Assembly: GCF_964340395.1 (NCBI RefSeq)
Contig: NC_135562.1
Coordinates: forward strand, 4,890,134-4,954,133
Reading direction: 5' to 3'
Source of the DNA: Glandiceps talaboti
Lineage: Eukaryota > Hemichordata > Enteropneusta > Spengelidae
Length of the DNA: 64,000 nucleotides
Part shown: positions 1 through 11,661 of the stretch, one piece after another
Layout of the letters: each line of letters starts with the position of its first letter
Position numbering within the stretch: the stretch's first letter is position 1
Program-made: the position numbers and the translations under genes
Notes under the pieces: model-generated
What the model saw: only the letters and a program-made list of their open reading frames with translations
What the model was told of the DNA's origin: nothing
Databases searched by the model: none

Positions 1-153
1 TTATATTAATCAGATAGTATTGAGCTTTGCTGACTGGAAACATTATTTACAGTGATATATCTGCATAGTGTGATTATTCAATCTGTGTATGTCATTTCTA
101 TTCAGAATGACTTCAAAATTAAACTGGGATATTGAAATATCTGAATGACTTAC

Positions 154-393
154 CGACATTCCTTCAAAGCTAGTTTTGGCCATTTCTTCCAGGAAAATCT
201 GAGCCATCTCCTTATCACTGTAGTCAAAGTCTTCCAGCTTCTTACCATCTGGTAATTTTGCAATAGATGAATTGAGAGCCAAAGCCATTGCCCATATTGC
301 ATCATATCCCATTGAATGGTACAATGATAATACATCTGTTAGGCCATGCTGTGCCGCCACATTGTAATATCTAGCGTTAAAATCTTCCTTTGT
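154..393 (-). CDS. GABA-B-like receptor exon: GYDAIWAMALALN helix
   Basis: 80 codons, acceptor TTTTTAACAG, donor TCG|GTAAG. The helix GYDAIWAMALALN is the most diagnostic motif of this receptor family, followed by a charged linker and FEGMS. The coding frame continues into exons left of the window. Confidence 0.88.
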
Positions 394-548
394 CTGTTAA
401 AAATATTATACATGTACATATATATCAAATAGGTATTAGGAGGTACGTGCGTACACACATGCATGCATGCATGCATGCATACATACATACATACATACAT
501 ACATACATACATACATACATACATACATACATACATACACACACACAT

Positions 549-581
<33 letters not shown>

Positions 582-608
582 TACATACATACATACATAC
601 ATACATAC

Positions 609-639
<31 letters not shown>

Positions 640-705
640 CATACATACATACATACATACATACATACATACAAACATACATACATACATACATACATAC
701 ATACA

Positions 706-736
<31 letters not shown>

Positions 737-3700
737 TTGTTTTAACACTTTTTTTCAACATTCTGATGGAAACTTTTATGTGTAAGATTGTTCCAGTCAA
801 TTACAGTGCCATGGTAAACCTACTTCTTAGTATTTGGAAATAGGTTTTAGTAAGTTCCCTACCTATAAATAGAAGAAAACAATAAACGCAAAAGTAATGA
901 AAGATTAAAAGATTAAAACCAATTATAAGGTCTTACCATGTTAGATATAGTTGGCTTTCCACTAGGTATTAAATCCTGGCCGGTTTTAAGAACACCTTCT
1001 ACGGCTGCTCGTACCTCACTCAATGCACAGGGCACTAGAGGATCAGGCATATCCCAGTAAGGTACCTTTGAAGGTCCAAATGATATCCATACAAACTTAG
1101 GATGCTCCATTCCGTTTCGGTAAGCCTGACATCAAATATCAAATTAAAAAGTCATATTTTTTACAAGGTGTCCAAAGAAGAAAGCTTTTGGGGTTTGGTA
1201 ACACGAGCGAGGGATTCTGCAGGTAGGAAATCAATGACTGACGTGCACGAGTTCATTGTTAGCTGCATATGTACAAATGTCACTTTCCAGGTATATATCC
1301 ACGGGCAGAATCCCGAGCGGGTCTTATGAAACCCCTTTATAATATACCGAATTTGGCATTTACTGAAAAAAAAACTTTGCTACGTATTTTCACTCCAAGG
1401 GGCAGACATTTTTAACTGACAGTGGGGGTCTGTGTTTTGGAGGTGAACAAGAGTTTTCCCAATCTGCTCCCCTAGCTCCGATGACCAAAAGCCAAAGTGC
1501 CCCCTTCCTAGAAAGACACTATTTTCCAAAATGACCCCCACCTAACTCCCTACTTTTCTATCATACAATATTTTTATGTCACTTTCTATGTAAACTATAC
1601 TGGGTCTTACTCTAATGCTGTAATAGTATATGCCCTTTGAATGTTATTAAATATTGTTATTTAAGAACATAGACTATTGGTAGAATGTTTTGTTTTCTTT
1701 GTACATTAAATTTGTATTTAGAATCTGGGTATCTCAGTACACAATCTAAATATTTGGTAGACTCTTTGTCATTACACGCAGTTAAAACGACTATCAAAAT
1801 GGTTCTTTACAAATTATTAGCAAATGTTGACATAATGCAACATAAACCAATTTCTAATAATGCGCAAAGAATGAATATCACTTATGGTATTGGAAACGCA
1901 GCGAGCTTCGCTGGCCGCGTTTCTAATACCACATATGGCTTACCACAACCCGTTTAGAAAATAAAGCAAAATGGAAACTGCTGTGACTTTTATGGTTAGT
2001 GTATTAACGTTAGTGATAGACCCACGCCAATGAAGACAAATTTAACATTGAAGTATCTTTAGAAAAGGAGAACAGATATTTAGAAAAATACTAAAGTATG
2101 ACAATTAACATAGGTACGTGTTTTTCATCTCCTAGCTCGAATTTGTTATTGTAGCTGACTTGAACATAGAAATAACAAACCAACATTAACCTACAATACA
2201 TGAAGAACGAAGTGTAAATATACAAAAGCAGTTATCGTACATACAAGAAACAGTATCCCACTGTTATGGCATACATTATTTAAAGTATACCGGTGATAGA
2301 AATATTTACGCAATCCATAAGGCAGTCTCAATCTAAAAATTGCTATCAAGAAATCAGTTGTTGGGTATTACATTAAATATTTTGGTGTTACACATTGCAG
2401 TATGAAATGTAACCAAACTGTGGAATCAAATACTGTATATATTGTATTATGATTAAATATTTAGTACATCATACATTATATTCAATGGTTTTTTGGCTTC
2501 TCTTTCTGCATTCAAATGCATCAAAAATTATAATCCCTCCACTATATCATTCAGAACAAGTATTTTATTATGAAAATGACAACCTGATTAAAAACACAAA
2601 TCGGAAAGCTAAAAGGTTTACTGCATCATGTTTCTACATGCACTTTTTCTATAGTTTTTTCTAATTATTATGGTCAAGCCTGTAATCGGTAAATGTTCCT
2701 AGACCTGCATATAAACTTAAATAGAATGTTGTAGTGGTTGCCCTTATTTAACTTACCTCACATAGCACCAACCTCTGATCAGTAAAGGTAAACGCCAAAA
2801 TAAATATGATACGTGCACCAGACTCCTGTACCAACATTTAAAGTTATCAAATAATTAATCAAATAAGTAATAAAGACGACAAACTGGTAGTGACATCATT
2901 TGTCCCTTATTAGCTCTAAGATAAAGATATGCTATTATCTATATTTAGGGGTATGGAACTAAGGTTTGATTTATTCAGAATTGTGTCTGCACTTCTACCC
3001 CGTTTCTAATCCGTTTTATAAGTATTTTGTGTTATTTGCTATCGAAAATGACATGTCTTTATACATCGTTTTTTATGAACAAGGACTGGCAAAGGATTTC
3101 ATCCTGTTCAGTAGAGTAGAGTAGAGTAGAGTAGAGTAGAGTAGAGTACAGTACAGTACAGTACAGTACAGTACAGTACAGTACGGTACAGTGAGGACTT
3201 GTGATGGCCCAATGACTGCTCAGCCCACTCTCATGGTCGTAAATTCTTTTTAGTGCACATTGGATAAGCAACAGCTTAATTTAATCTCAACTCATGCTTG
3301 TATGCATCATCAGAGCCAAGTAAACCACTGTATAAGATATTATATAATTTGAAATAGAATCAAATGTATATTGTTACATGTACTATTCAGAAAATATAAA
3401 GAAATATCGTTAATTTTGAAACAAATGCGAAGCCCGCATGAGGATATATTGCCCATCACCAGAAAAATATATGGGTAGGTTGAACAGCTTTTTCATTTTT
3501 TCTGGCCTAATGTCGTATCTTTCAGAGTAGTTGTCACATTCAAAGTAAAAAATAAATTGGATGGTGCTTTCTCAAATAAGTAACACAACAAAATAATCAT
3601 TTTCGTTACCCAACTCCCAAAACTTTTAAGGCCTCGTTTATGTCGGAACCCAAGGTGAACTCAGTGAATTCTGCTTGTCATTATCATTATAATAGAAATT

Positions 3701-5940
3701 GAAGTTTGGATTTTGATGTCGAAGGTACAGCTCTGTTTACAAATTCAGGGCCATTCTTTCCATACCAAATTGTCGCTTCAAAATGAATTGCGGAATAACG
3801 CTAGTGTCAGTGTGCAATGAGATAATTATATCAAACAACATTTTAACCAACGACAACGTCGAACACAATTATTGAAAATGGATCTTCAAAGAGTGGATCT
3901 TAAACTGCGTACCTAGTTTAATAGTTTTTCAGGGCCACCAAATATTCCAAAAAGAGATCTGCCGTTTTATCAGTAAATGTTTTAATATAAGGAACAAGAT
4001 GTAAATGAGATCGAGCGCATCCTCGGAGTCACTGCAGGCAGCATAGCAGACGACCTCACGTTGAACGAATTTTTCCGTCTTTTTTTGAGTTTCACTCGCT
4101 GACATTATAATTGCGACTTGCTATCTTCAAATGAAGGAGACTTTCAAGACAACTGTTACTCGCGGAAAATGCACAGTGCTTGTGCGCACTTCTTTTGTAC
4201 TTTCCCGCGCAAAGAATTTTTAATTTGCTGCAAAAAGTTACAATTTTTAACTGGAGACATTTTTATTCAAAGTGAGCCAGCGTACACAATAGAGATATAA
4301 GATACATATTAGCGAGGAGTCAGTGTACAGTCACTTTTGACTTTAGTGAACCATCAATTTAAATTGCGCATGCTAGGAATCGTCACGTAAATAACGATTT
4401 TAAACATCGCTATGATTCAACCAGGCTACGGTACTGCAATCAGTCTCCTTTCCCTGGTTACTATTTACTCAATTTTTGTCAGTGAGTTTCTATCATATGT
4501 CTCGGCATAATAAAAATATTTCGGATTATACTAACCTTGACTTTCCTCACTTGATAGGAGGGTGATACCCCTGATTCGAATGGTTCAGATGCTACAATTG
4601 TGATTTGGGCTTGTGTCAATTCGTTTGTTAGAATTCGGACGATCTGGACAGGACGGAAATACATGAATTATGTATGCATATGAACTAAAGATTTATTCAA
4701 TTCATGATTGCCAAACGTGGTCACTTAAATTTTGTTCAAACAAACAAACAAACAAACAAACATATAAAAACAGACAAACAAACACACAGACAAACAAACA
4801 AACAAGGTATGTCTGTAATAGCACACAACTTTGTATATTATTCCGACAGTACAGTCAACCTGATATTAATACATCATGCTAACTACATAAGAAATTACCC
4901 CTTTAAAAAATAATTGTTTTTTCTAGTGCAAAATATGAATAGTAATTTGGAACTTGAAAGGCATACGATATTTGAAGTGAACACACTTCTGTAGACTGCA
5001 ATGTTGCTTTGGGTCAAATTTAGCCCCCCCCCAAAAAAAAAAAAACCCCAAAACAAAACAAAACAAAACCCAAAAAACAACCAACCAACAAACAAACAAA
5101 CAAACAAACAAACAAACAAACAGACCAACCAACCAACCAACAAACCAACCAACAAACAAACAATCAAACAAACAAACAAACAAACAAAAACAAAACTGTA
5201 TTAGTTGTTTCTGGAACATTATTTTCCCCAATCAGACAACCAACAATATATTTATTGAAACTTGTTAATGTGTCAATAATTAGACATTATAAATGTTAAA
5301 CAGGACTATTTTATCCATATGTAGTACAGCTACACAAATACATATATTCACAAGTGATTCAATACTGTATCATGATATTACGAGTATGTCATTATATCTA
5401 ATAAAACAGTTTTAAAAAGACGACCCAGTTTCAGCCAGTACAATTTTAAGGCAAGTCGGTGTAAAGGAGGTGCTTGTGTGTTACTTACCGTCAAAAAACT
5501 TGCATCGTTAGTGTATATGAGGCCCACTTGCTGCCAACCGAAATAGTTAAGAAGGGCAACATTAACCGGAGAAAACATCAATAGTGACATTCTTGTCCGA
5601 AAGCAGAAAGGAAAACGCTCTCGATCTGACAGTAGTGGTATTGTGGTTGCAGGAGCGACCTATGGATTTAAAATGTTTCATAGTTAGTTTTATCTCTGAC
5701 ATTGAAAGCTCAATAGTGACGTTGATTATGGTGTGGATTGGTGGAGCTAAAATGTGTAGTTTTATTGACATACGAGTTAAACCAATCAGAAGGGGTGTAC
5801 GTATTGAACGTTCTGTTTCTTATTTAAATACTCAAACTATCTAACAAGGCAAAAATTTCTCGCTTTTAACATAATGCTGACAACATGAGTATGCAATATG
5901 TGTCACTTAATTCCGCATGTTCACCTACCTACCTACCTAC

Positions 5941-6000
<60 letters not shown>

Positions 6001-8028
6001 TATCTTATATAGTATCTTACGTGAATCATGTTCCACCATTTACTGGTTTCCGCCAGAGCAACCGCCTCTTCGCCCTGAGCGCCCCCTAACAGCATGATTT
6101 TTGTAGGTGGAGATGAAGCCAGGCCGATCAAGGAATGAATAGCCATCCCTGCATCTCCCTGCCAGGTATAAGTGAAAGATAAATAGAGCATTAGTAGACA
6201 GGCCAATATATCTTAATTTCTGTCGAATATTTCAATGTTACATAAAGGTATAAAAGTGAGACGATTATTACAAAATTGAAATAAAACATAGTTTCTTCAT
6301 TATTTTGGTTTTTGTTTTGTTCACGATGTGCTATCTGCAGGATTAAGTTTATATTTTCGATTTTGTATGTATTAATGGACGTGTTTTGGATTTTAATTAA
6401 TCAAATCCTTGAAAAAAAAGAATGTAAAAAAATAGACGAAGTCCTTGTTTATATTTCTATAAATTTTACAAGATAAACAGATGTGTGAAGGGTGTGTTAT
6501 CGTATGTACAATAACCGACAATTTACACAGTTTTTTAATAATAATCTTTTGCAATTTATTGAGTTAGAAACAGACTTGGCATACGTTGTTTCACATTTTT
6601 TTGACAGGGAAACATGGTAAAGTCATAATTAATTAATTAGTAATTAATTAATTAACGATCCAAAATAAATACCAAAGTCTCATCTAGATGGCCACTTTAA
6701 CACAAACAAGAGTTTCGTTACAGAAGGTTTTATAGAAGCAGAAGAAACAAAGACCTTAAACTACATAAAATGATTAACCCATTTGATCATTGAAATTGAC
6801 ACACAAGTAATTTTTCATTCAAGCCTTCCATTTAAGGGCTCTTTTAATAGGGAACTTGCAAACCCGCCATGTTGAATGTTGCATCATGGGAAATGTGATA
6901 ATAAATACTAATCAAATCGTATTGTAACAATAACGTTATATTCTTTTTAACCACAAATAATCAATTCATTGTGGGGGGTTAATTTTATCGGTAACTCCAG
7001 ATTAGGTATTACGATAACAACAGATAATCCCATAGTCCTTTGCGTCCGAGCATGCTCAGTCTGGATTGCAAGTTCCCTATTGAGCAAAACATAGACTAGA
7101 AATACATCAGATTCCTTGAAATTTTAATAAGGACTGATTGCAATTGGTAACTATTAGATACGCTACAAGAGGTCTTGTGAAGGGTTTTTGTTGGATGATC
7201 CTACATTGGCCTAACATCCATGACCAATGTCCCTTTCTACCTGTGCAACTCCAAGTGACTTCAGAGGAGATGTGGGAATTTTCATTAAATAAAGTAACTG
7301 CATTGTGTGTTTCTACTTGAAAAATTATATGATACAATATAGCACTGTGTATGTTCATCATGGAAGCACCAAGATTGAAACACAAGTTTTTTTTCTTCTA
7401 CTTTGATTGAGAAACAGACATGTTTCGAACAAATCACTTGCTCTTCTTCAATGTCTAATGAATCTGACAGAATGATCCAAATTTACTGGAGGTGTTGAGT
7501 AAACTGGAGGTGTGAAACGGTTTGCTTCAATATATGTAAATTCATGTGTCAACTAGCATTAGTTTACCATACGCCCCTGTTAAAAATAACCAAATCATCA
7601 GCATAATTAACTGATTTACTTAGCAGCCACCAAAACGGCAATCAAACGGGAGAGCTGAAAGATTTTTACTTAGTTTGTCAATATATACTGAAAATAATAT
7701 CAATATTGATGAAGTAATTCCTCCATTTCTGGAATAAAAAGCTTCACATAAACATTAATTCTAATCCGATCTGATTCCTAAAGATCACAATGCATTCATG
7801 TTATATGGAATCAGTGGTTAGCTTCTTGAAGCCACTGACCTTTCATTCTATTCATTTTACTTACCCGTGTATCATTCACTACAACTTTCAATTCATGATC
7901 TGGTAATATGTTATTCCGTTGATTGATATCTTCCAAAGCCAAAAGCACCCCAGGGTAAACACTTCCTGCCCAAAACACGTCTTCTCCAGAGAGTACTAAC
8001 AACCCACCAATATAGATAGGTTCTTTTC
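154..8028 (-). CDS. GABA-B receptor-like class C GPCR, extracellular ligand-binding domain (partial gene, 7 exons)
   Basis: Seven minus-strand exons (8028-7865, 6158-6021, 5659-5489, 4643-4536, 2825-2757, 1125-937, 393-154) have AG acceptors and GT donors, and every intron between them is phase 0. Together they encode about 359 residues of a periplasmic-binding-protein-like Venus-flytrap domain. Family landmarks in order: the opening strand IYIGGLLVLSG, an ALEDINQRNNILP helix, KIMLLGG, LSDRERFPFCFRT, VALLNYFGWQQVGLIY, GARIIFIL and GYDAIWAMALALN. In GABA-B receptors this extracellular domain binds the ligand, or stabilises the partner subunit, and controls a seven-helix G-protein-coupled region. 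The signal-peptide exon upstream and the membrane domain (left of base 1) were not seen. It could be a GABA-B paralogue with another ligand, since orphan expansions of this family are known in invertebrates. The family call is firm; the ligand is unknown. Confidence 0.88.
435..733. repeat. (CATA)n microsatellite with CATG and CACA interruptions
   Basis: About 300 bp of nearly uninterrupted tetranucleotide repeat inside an intron of the receptor gene. It creates long open frames in all frames; none is a gene. Confidence 0.97.
937..1125 (-). CDS. GABA-B-like receptor exon: KFVWISFG segment
   Basis: 63 codons from acceptor GTCAG to donor CATG|GTAAGA. AYRNGMEHPKFVWISFG, then a Trp and a Cys (PLVPCALSEV), matches the family order of 'YVW-hydrophobic-x-G', W and C before an amphipathic helix. 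Confidence 0.82.
1126..2756. other. receptor intron, no gene seen
   Basis: AT-rich intron between two coding exons. A short run around 1861-1935 contains the near-palindrome ATATCACTTATGGTATTGGAA / TTCTAATACCACATATGG (roughly 1873-1938), probably a small foldback repeat. Nothing else is recognisable. Confidence 0.5.
2757..2825 (-). CDS. GABA-B-like receptor exon: GARIIFIL segment
   Basis: A 69-bp exon of 23 codons, acceptor CCTACAG-like (TACAG), donor GAG|GTAAG. It encodes the D/G-ARII strand and ends LVLCE; the cysteine is conserved in this family. Confidence 0.8.
2826..4535. other. receptor intron with pentanucleotide tract
   Basis: Non-coding intron. It holds an (AGAGT)n/(ACAGT)n pentanucleotide tract at about 3110-3190 and no convincing ORF. 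Confidence 0.6.
3110..3190. repeat. GTAGA/GTACA pentanucleotide microsatellite
   Basis: About seven copies of AGAGT followed by about eight of ACAGT, showing a single-base variant that spread through half of the array. Confidence 0.95.
4536..4643 (-). CDS. GABA-B-like receptor exon: lobe 2 helix and strand
   Basis: 36 codons between CCTGTCCAG and AAG|GTTAG. Contains ILTNELTQAQITIVASEPF, matching the family pattern of a helix followed by a strand ending in E-x-F. Confidence 0.8.
5030..5195. repeat. (AAAC)n-rich microsatellite
   Basis: Poly-A/AAAC/AACC low-complexity tract in a receptor intron; a smaller (AAAC)n tract lies at 4736-4806. Confidence 0.95.
5489..5659 (-). CDS. GABA-B-like receptor exon: LSDR..FRT / FGW segment
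   Basis: 57 codons from acceptor AATCCATAG to donor ACG|GTAAG. LSDRERFPFCFRT followed by ALLNYFGWQQVGLIY is highly characteristic of GABA-B and related class C extracellular domains (end of lobe 1 and crossover into lobe 2). Confidence 0.85.
5942..5998. repeat. (AC)n microsatellite preceded by (CTAC)n
   Basis: Dinucleotide run directly left of a receptor exon, about 20 bp from the splice donor of the exon ending at 6021. Confidence 0.95.
6021..6158 (-). CDS. GABA-B-like receptor exon: KIMLLGG segment
   Basis: 46 in-frame codons between CCTGGCAG and CAC|GTAAG. It carries the helix AIHSLIGLASSPPTKIMLLGG and ends KWWNMIH, equivalent to the family's K-hydrophobic-LLG-x-C-S turn. The usual Cys-Ser after the glycines is Ala-Gln here (GGAQGEEA), which departs from the typical ligand-contact serine region. 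Confidence 0.85.
6846..7081. mobile_element. MITE-like element with ~16-bp terminal inverted repeats
   Basis: The left end AATAGGGAACTTGCAA is matched by the right end read in reverse complement (TTGCAAGTTCCCTATT). The ~236-bp AT-rich interior has no coding potential. It sits in the intron between the two most upstream receptor exons found. The target duplication is not clear. Confidence 0.6.
7865..8028 (-). CDS. GABA-B-like receptor exon: first strand of lobe 1
   Basis: The acceptor TTTTAAG precedes the exon and the donor is GGTAAG. It encodes IYIGGLLVLSG, then a Trp-containing loop and ALEDINQRNNILPDHELK, ending in VVNDTR. This is the start of the mature ligand-binding domain, so one more upstream exon with the start codon and signal peptide is needed. 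No convincing candidate was seen upstream. Confidence 0.85.
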
Positions 8029-9060
8029 CTTAAAATAAGCACGAAAAATGAGTCGTTAAGTTAGTGCGCGTAGAACAAACCACACGTTAAATTGATATAG
8101 ATACGCCCGGGGAACCGATTTCTCTGAAAATCAGAGTTAAATGCCTGTTTCTGGTCTTTTGAAAGAAATTTAGGGTTCCTCGTCCTGTGTACAAAGATGT
8201 CGGAAATCTTGTATGTCCCCATAGAGATAACACACTATATGGCGGCCACTTTAGATTCTAAAATGGCTTAAATTTCACGTCTATGTCAACAAATTGTGCG
8301 TTGACCCTTCATTTTTTTCTTGATTGCAACTTAAAATGAGTTGATGTTTTCGTTATGAACAAACGAATAGCAAAGATTCCGAGGCGCTTACTAGATTAAG
8401 GATGATTTATTATAAGATTGGAAGAAATGGCACACTAAAGACAATTGGTCAGATCTGCATACTCCGAAGAGTTTTGAGACTTGAGACTTCTCGTTTCCAG
8501 TACTCTTCGTGAGTTATCGTTGACAAGAGTCGCAATGGCGTTGTTTATTTTCGAAGCACGTCTGAATTTCTGTCCAACATTTCGATGATGTCGGAACAAC
8601 TAACCACGATTGTAGACTTGCATGTAGGCAACAAATGCTCCTTGCTTGATGAGAGTCAATCAGGAGCAAGATTGTCCCAAAATAGCAAGTGCAAGTAGTT
8701 AAATGAAGTGATGTCAACAAAGAATACAATGTCGTGCCTGTGGACTTTAAACTTGCCAGCAACGTCGCAAGGTACATGTAGTGATAACCCCAGTTATGTT
8801 ATAATATACTGTTTTTGTAACGTTTGTCAGACATTGATAAAGAGTGCTACGTCCTGCCAGTACGAGTTCTAACTACTATAGTCCTGGTTGCAATTCGACC
8901 GACATACACGTTGTGGCTTTGTGTTTGAAGCAAGCAGTGGCCCGGGAAATTGCACAAGTAATCCACCGGTGGTTGAACTAAGCATAGTCCTACCATGTCG
9001 CACGTCCTGGTATCGCATGAGATAATGATGATGAACGTTCATAGCAAATGTATAGTGTAG

Positions 9061-9875
9061 TATTATATACATAGACCCTCATATTCCCAGAGTGTAACAT
9101 CAAAGTATAGTAATAAGAAAGCCATACATTTCATATTACTATACTTTGACGTCACACTATAGTAATATGGTCGGAACTACTTTGAATTATTTGTCGTAAA
9201 CATCATCAACCTGTACAGTTACGATGTTGTTGTTTGGAAATATAGTTTCCTTGCTATTCATGGATTGCCAAACATCGACCATCATCATCATCCGTGTAAA
9301 CAGTGAACAAATACACCTTTTTTGGACACATGCCTTTCGTACAGCCAATAACGTAGGTAGACATGCTAACATAAACATCTTGAAAGCTTCCAGTGATAGT
9401 TGCACAACTATTGATAGAACATTTGAACGACTTTTGACAATGTGTTTTTGAAAATTTCACAATGTTTTCGACATTAGAACTTGCCAGTGTTGATTTTTTA
9501 GCGTATGACCCGAGCCGAGTTCTATGCATAACCGGTGTAGGCACCCGTTCGTTAGCCAGTCTAATTTTTTCCGATGAAAGTGTCTATATTTTGTCAAAGA
9601 ATTAATCACTGCTCTTGACAAACGTCCCGTCGTTGGCAAAATGTTCCCTACCTGAAAGTCTGTGGTGTAATTTTACTTATCTCAATATATATACGTTAGT
9701 AGTAGTAGCGACGGCAGCTGTCGCAAGGGCGTCTACATTCCGAAAACTGAATGAACAGCTGAGCGCTGTAGCCCCATCACTTCGTAAAATTGATGCGCGT
9801 TCAGGGTAAGTTTCGGAATATTTTAGTTTAAAATTGTCATAATAGAAAAAAAATAGTGGGTCTATGTATATAATA
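9061..9875. mobile_element. candidate TIR-bounded element (18-bp perfect inverted repeats)
   Basis: TATTATATACATAGACCC (9061-9078) and its exact reverse complement (9858-9875) bound about 815 bp. Just inside the left end is a 24-bp-arm hairpin (9092-9115 / 9134-9157), one arm of which contains TGACGTCA. The interior has only a 96-codon unrecognised minus ORF (9254-9544). No clear target duplication was seen, so chance pairing of an AT-rich terminus cannot be excluded. Confidence 0.4.
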
Positions 9876-9883
9876 AATAAATA

Positions 9884-10009
9884 ATATCCCGGTATTCCTC
9901 ATTTGTGCTACGTTAACTCGGACTCATGATTCCCCTATGGATACGGCCGACATGAGGGGAATCATTCGTCCTCGATGACGTAGCACTCATTCGGAATACC
10001 GGGAGATTA
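9884..10009. mobile_element. foldback (hairpin) MITE
   Basis: Near-complete self-complementarity: ATAATATCCCGGTATTCC at the left pairs with GGAATACCGGGAGATTAT at the right. The arms continue inward through GTGCTACGT and ATTCCCCT, leaving a tiny loop. About 126 bp, non-coding. Confidence 0.65.
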
Positions 10010-10439
10010 TATAGAAGTATTTTATGTGACATGAAACAACATGTATATCAGCCTACAGTGTATTATGAAGACAATCGTCTATTAAATTAACAAATTCCCA
10101 AGGCAGTGAAACCATAGAGTGGGCCCACTATTCTTGCCTTGGTAACTTTATACTAGTACTGTGATCATAAAATCCATTTTTTAATTCAATCCTGACATCA
10201 TTTCTTGTTGTTATCTAATATGTAATAGACAAACCTTAACTGAAATAATATGTGCACATAGTGTGCAGGGAAATTTCAAAGTCGAGGTGCACACTGTTCA
10301 TGCAACAAAATTCTATTTCGACCCCTTTATGTAACAAAAATAAAAACAGGAAAAACTACATGCAATGTAAAAAAAATGTTAAAGTATTCAACATGGCCGC
10401 CGTATTGAATTTTCCCACTTTGGCGAACAAAGCATTTTA

Positions 10440-10625
10440 ATTGGTGAAATGTTTCTTTGTTTAATTGATATTTGCAAAAAGTCCAAGTTGTGTAAATTAT
10501 ATGCAAATTTTAAAGGTTAAAATCTCACATTTTCACTTGGAAGACAACGTTTTCGAGTTTAGCACCATGAAATTACCCTAAAACAATTGTCTTCCAGGTT
10601 CTAATCAAATATGCCAACGGCAGTC
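10440..10625 (+). repeat. dispersed ~190-bp repeat, copy A
   Basis: Shares an ordered series of blocks with 21729-21910: GATATTTGCAAAAAGTCCAA, TAAAATCTCA, CTTGGAAGACAA, AAATTACCCTA, TTGTCTTCCAG. The GGAAGACAA and TTGTCTTCC blocks are themselves inverted, suggesting a hairpin. Confidence 0.55.
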
Positions 10626-10915
10626 ACATTTTCTGAAGTCTGACAAGGACTATATACATGAAGGGAGTTCGGCAAATGGCATATCAAACCAATTTTGTGC
10701 AATGATGCAAATTATTGTATTCGCAAATCCAAATGGACACAAACAATTATCAAATGTTACTCTAAAGTTCATAATATCAATAATGTAATGATAAGGTGCA
10801 ATTGGGAAGCGATTTTGATCTATTTACTAATTTGCCGTTTTTACCTCCCGTAAGGGTACAAATGTGTGTCTGTGTGTGTGTAAAATACAAATGTATGTCT
10901 CTGTGTGTGTGTGTG

Positions 10916-10946
<31 letters not shown>

Positions 10947-11656
10947 GTCATCATTTTCTAAAATTCGGCTGGCTCAATTGTAATGAAATTTGGAATGTAT
11001 AATCTTTCGGGTAATAGCTAGACCTAATTATGTTTTCATCCAGATCGGTTAATGTTTAATTAGAGAAATTTGCATATTAATGAAATCAAATAATTAAGCA
11101 ATATCTTTAGACTGCATACTTCAATTTCAATATAATTTAGTATATTCGTTATAACAACATTCATTTGTCCTATGAAATTTGATGATGTACCTTACAGCAT
11201 TAACAAATAACTTGCATAATTAAGTATTTTCGGTAATTAGGCTATATCTTAAGAATGCATACTTCATATTCAACATAATTTAGTACATACGTTAACCATA
11301 AGAAAACACATATGTCCTATAAAGTTAGTTGATGTACCTTACAGTGTTAAATGAATAATTTGCATAATTAATGATTTTCGGTAATTAGGCTATATCATAA
11401 GAATACATACTTCAATTTCAATATAATTCAGTACACATGTTAACAATAACAGTCGCACATGTCCTGTAAAGCTTGTTGATGTACCTTTCAGTGTTAATGA
11501 ATAATTTGCATAATTAAATATTCTTGGTAATTAGGCTATATCTTACGACTGCATACTTCAATTTCAATACAATTCAGTACATACATTAACCATAACAAAT
11601 TGTGTATGTCCTATAAAGTTAGCTGATGTACCTTACAGTGTTAATGAATAATTTGC

Positions 11657-11661
11657 ATAAT
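11657..11661. other. target-site duplication ATAAT (left copy)
   Basis: The matching copy is at 12633-12637. It is verified by comparison with uninterrupted sibling repeat units at 11360 and 11506. Confidence 0.8.

Larger units (their letters stand above)
8029..11067. other. upstream flank of the receptor gene, repeat-rich, no gene confirmed
   Basis: No exon with a start codon and signal peptide could be assigned. The stretch contains a TIR-bounded segment (9061-9875), a foldback element (9884-10009), a short hairpin near 10098-10141 (CCAAGGCA...TGCCTTGG), and a copy of a dispersed ~190-bp repeat (10440-10625). A 96-codon minus-strand ORF at 9254-9544 is cysteine-containing but unrecognised. 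Confidence 0.5.

Noticed and set aside
339-843. Many long ORFs around 0.3-0.85 kb
   Set aside because: Products of the (CATA)n microsatellite; repetitive peptides only.
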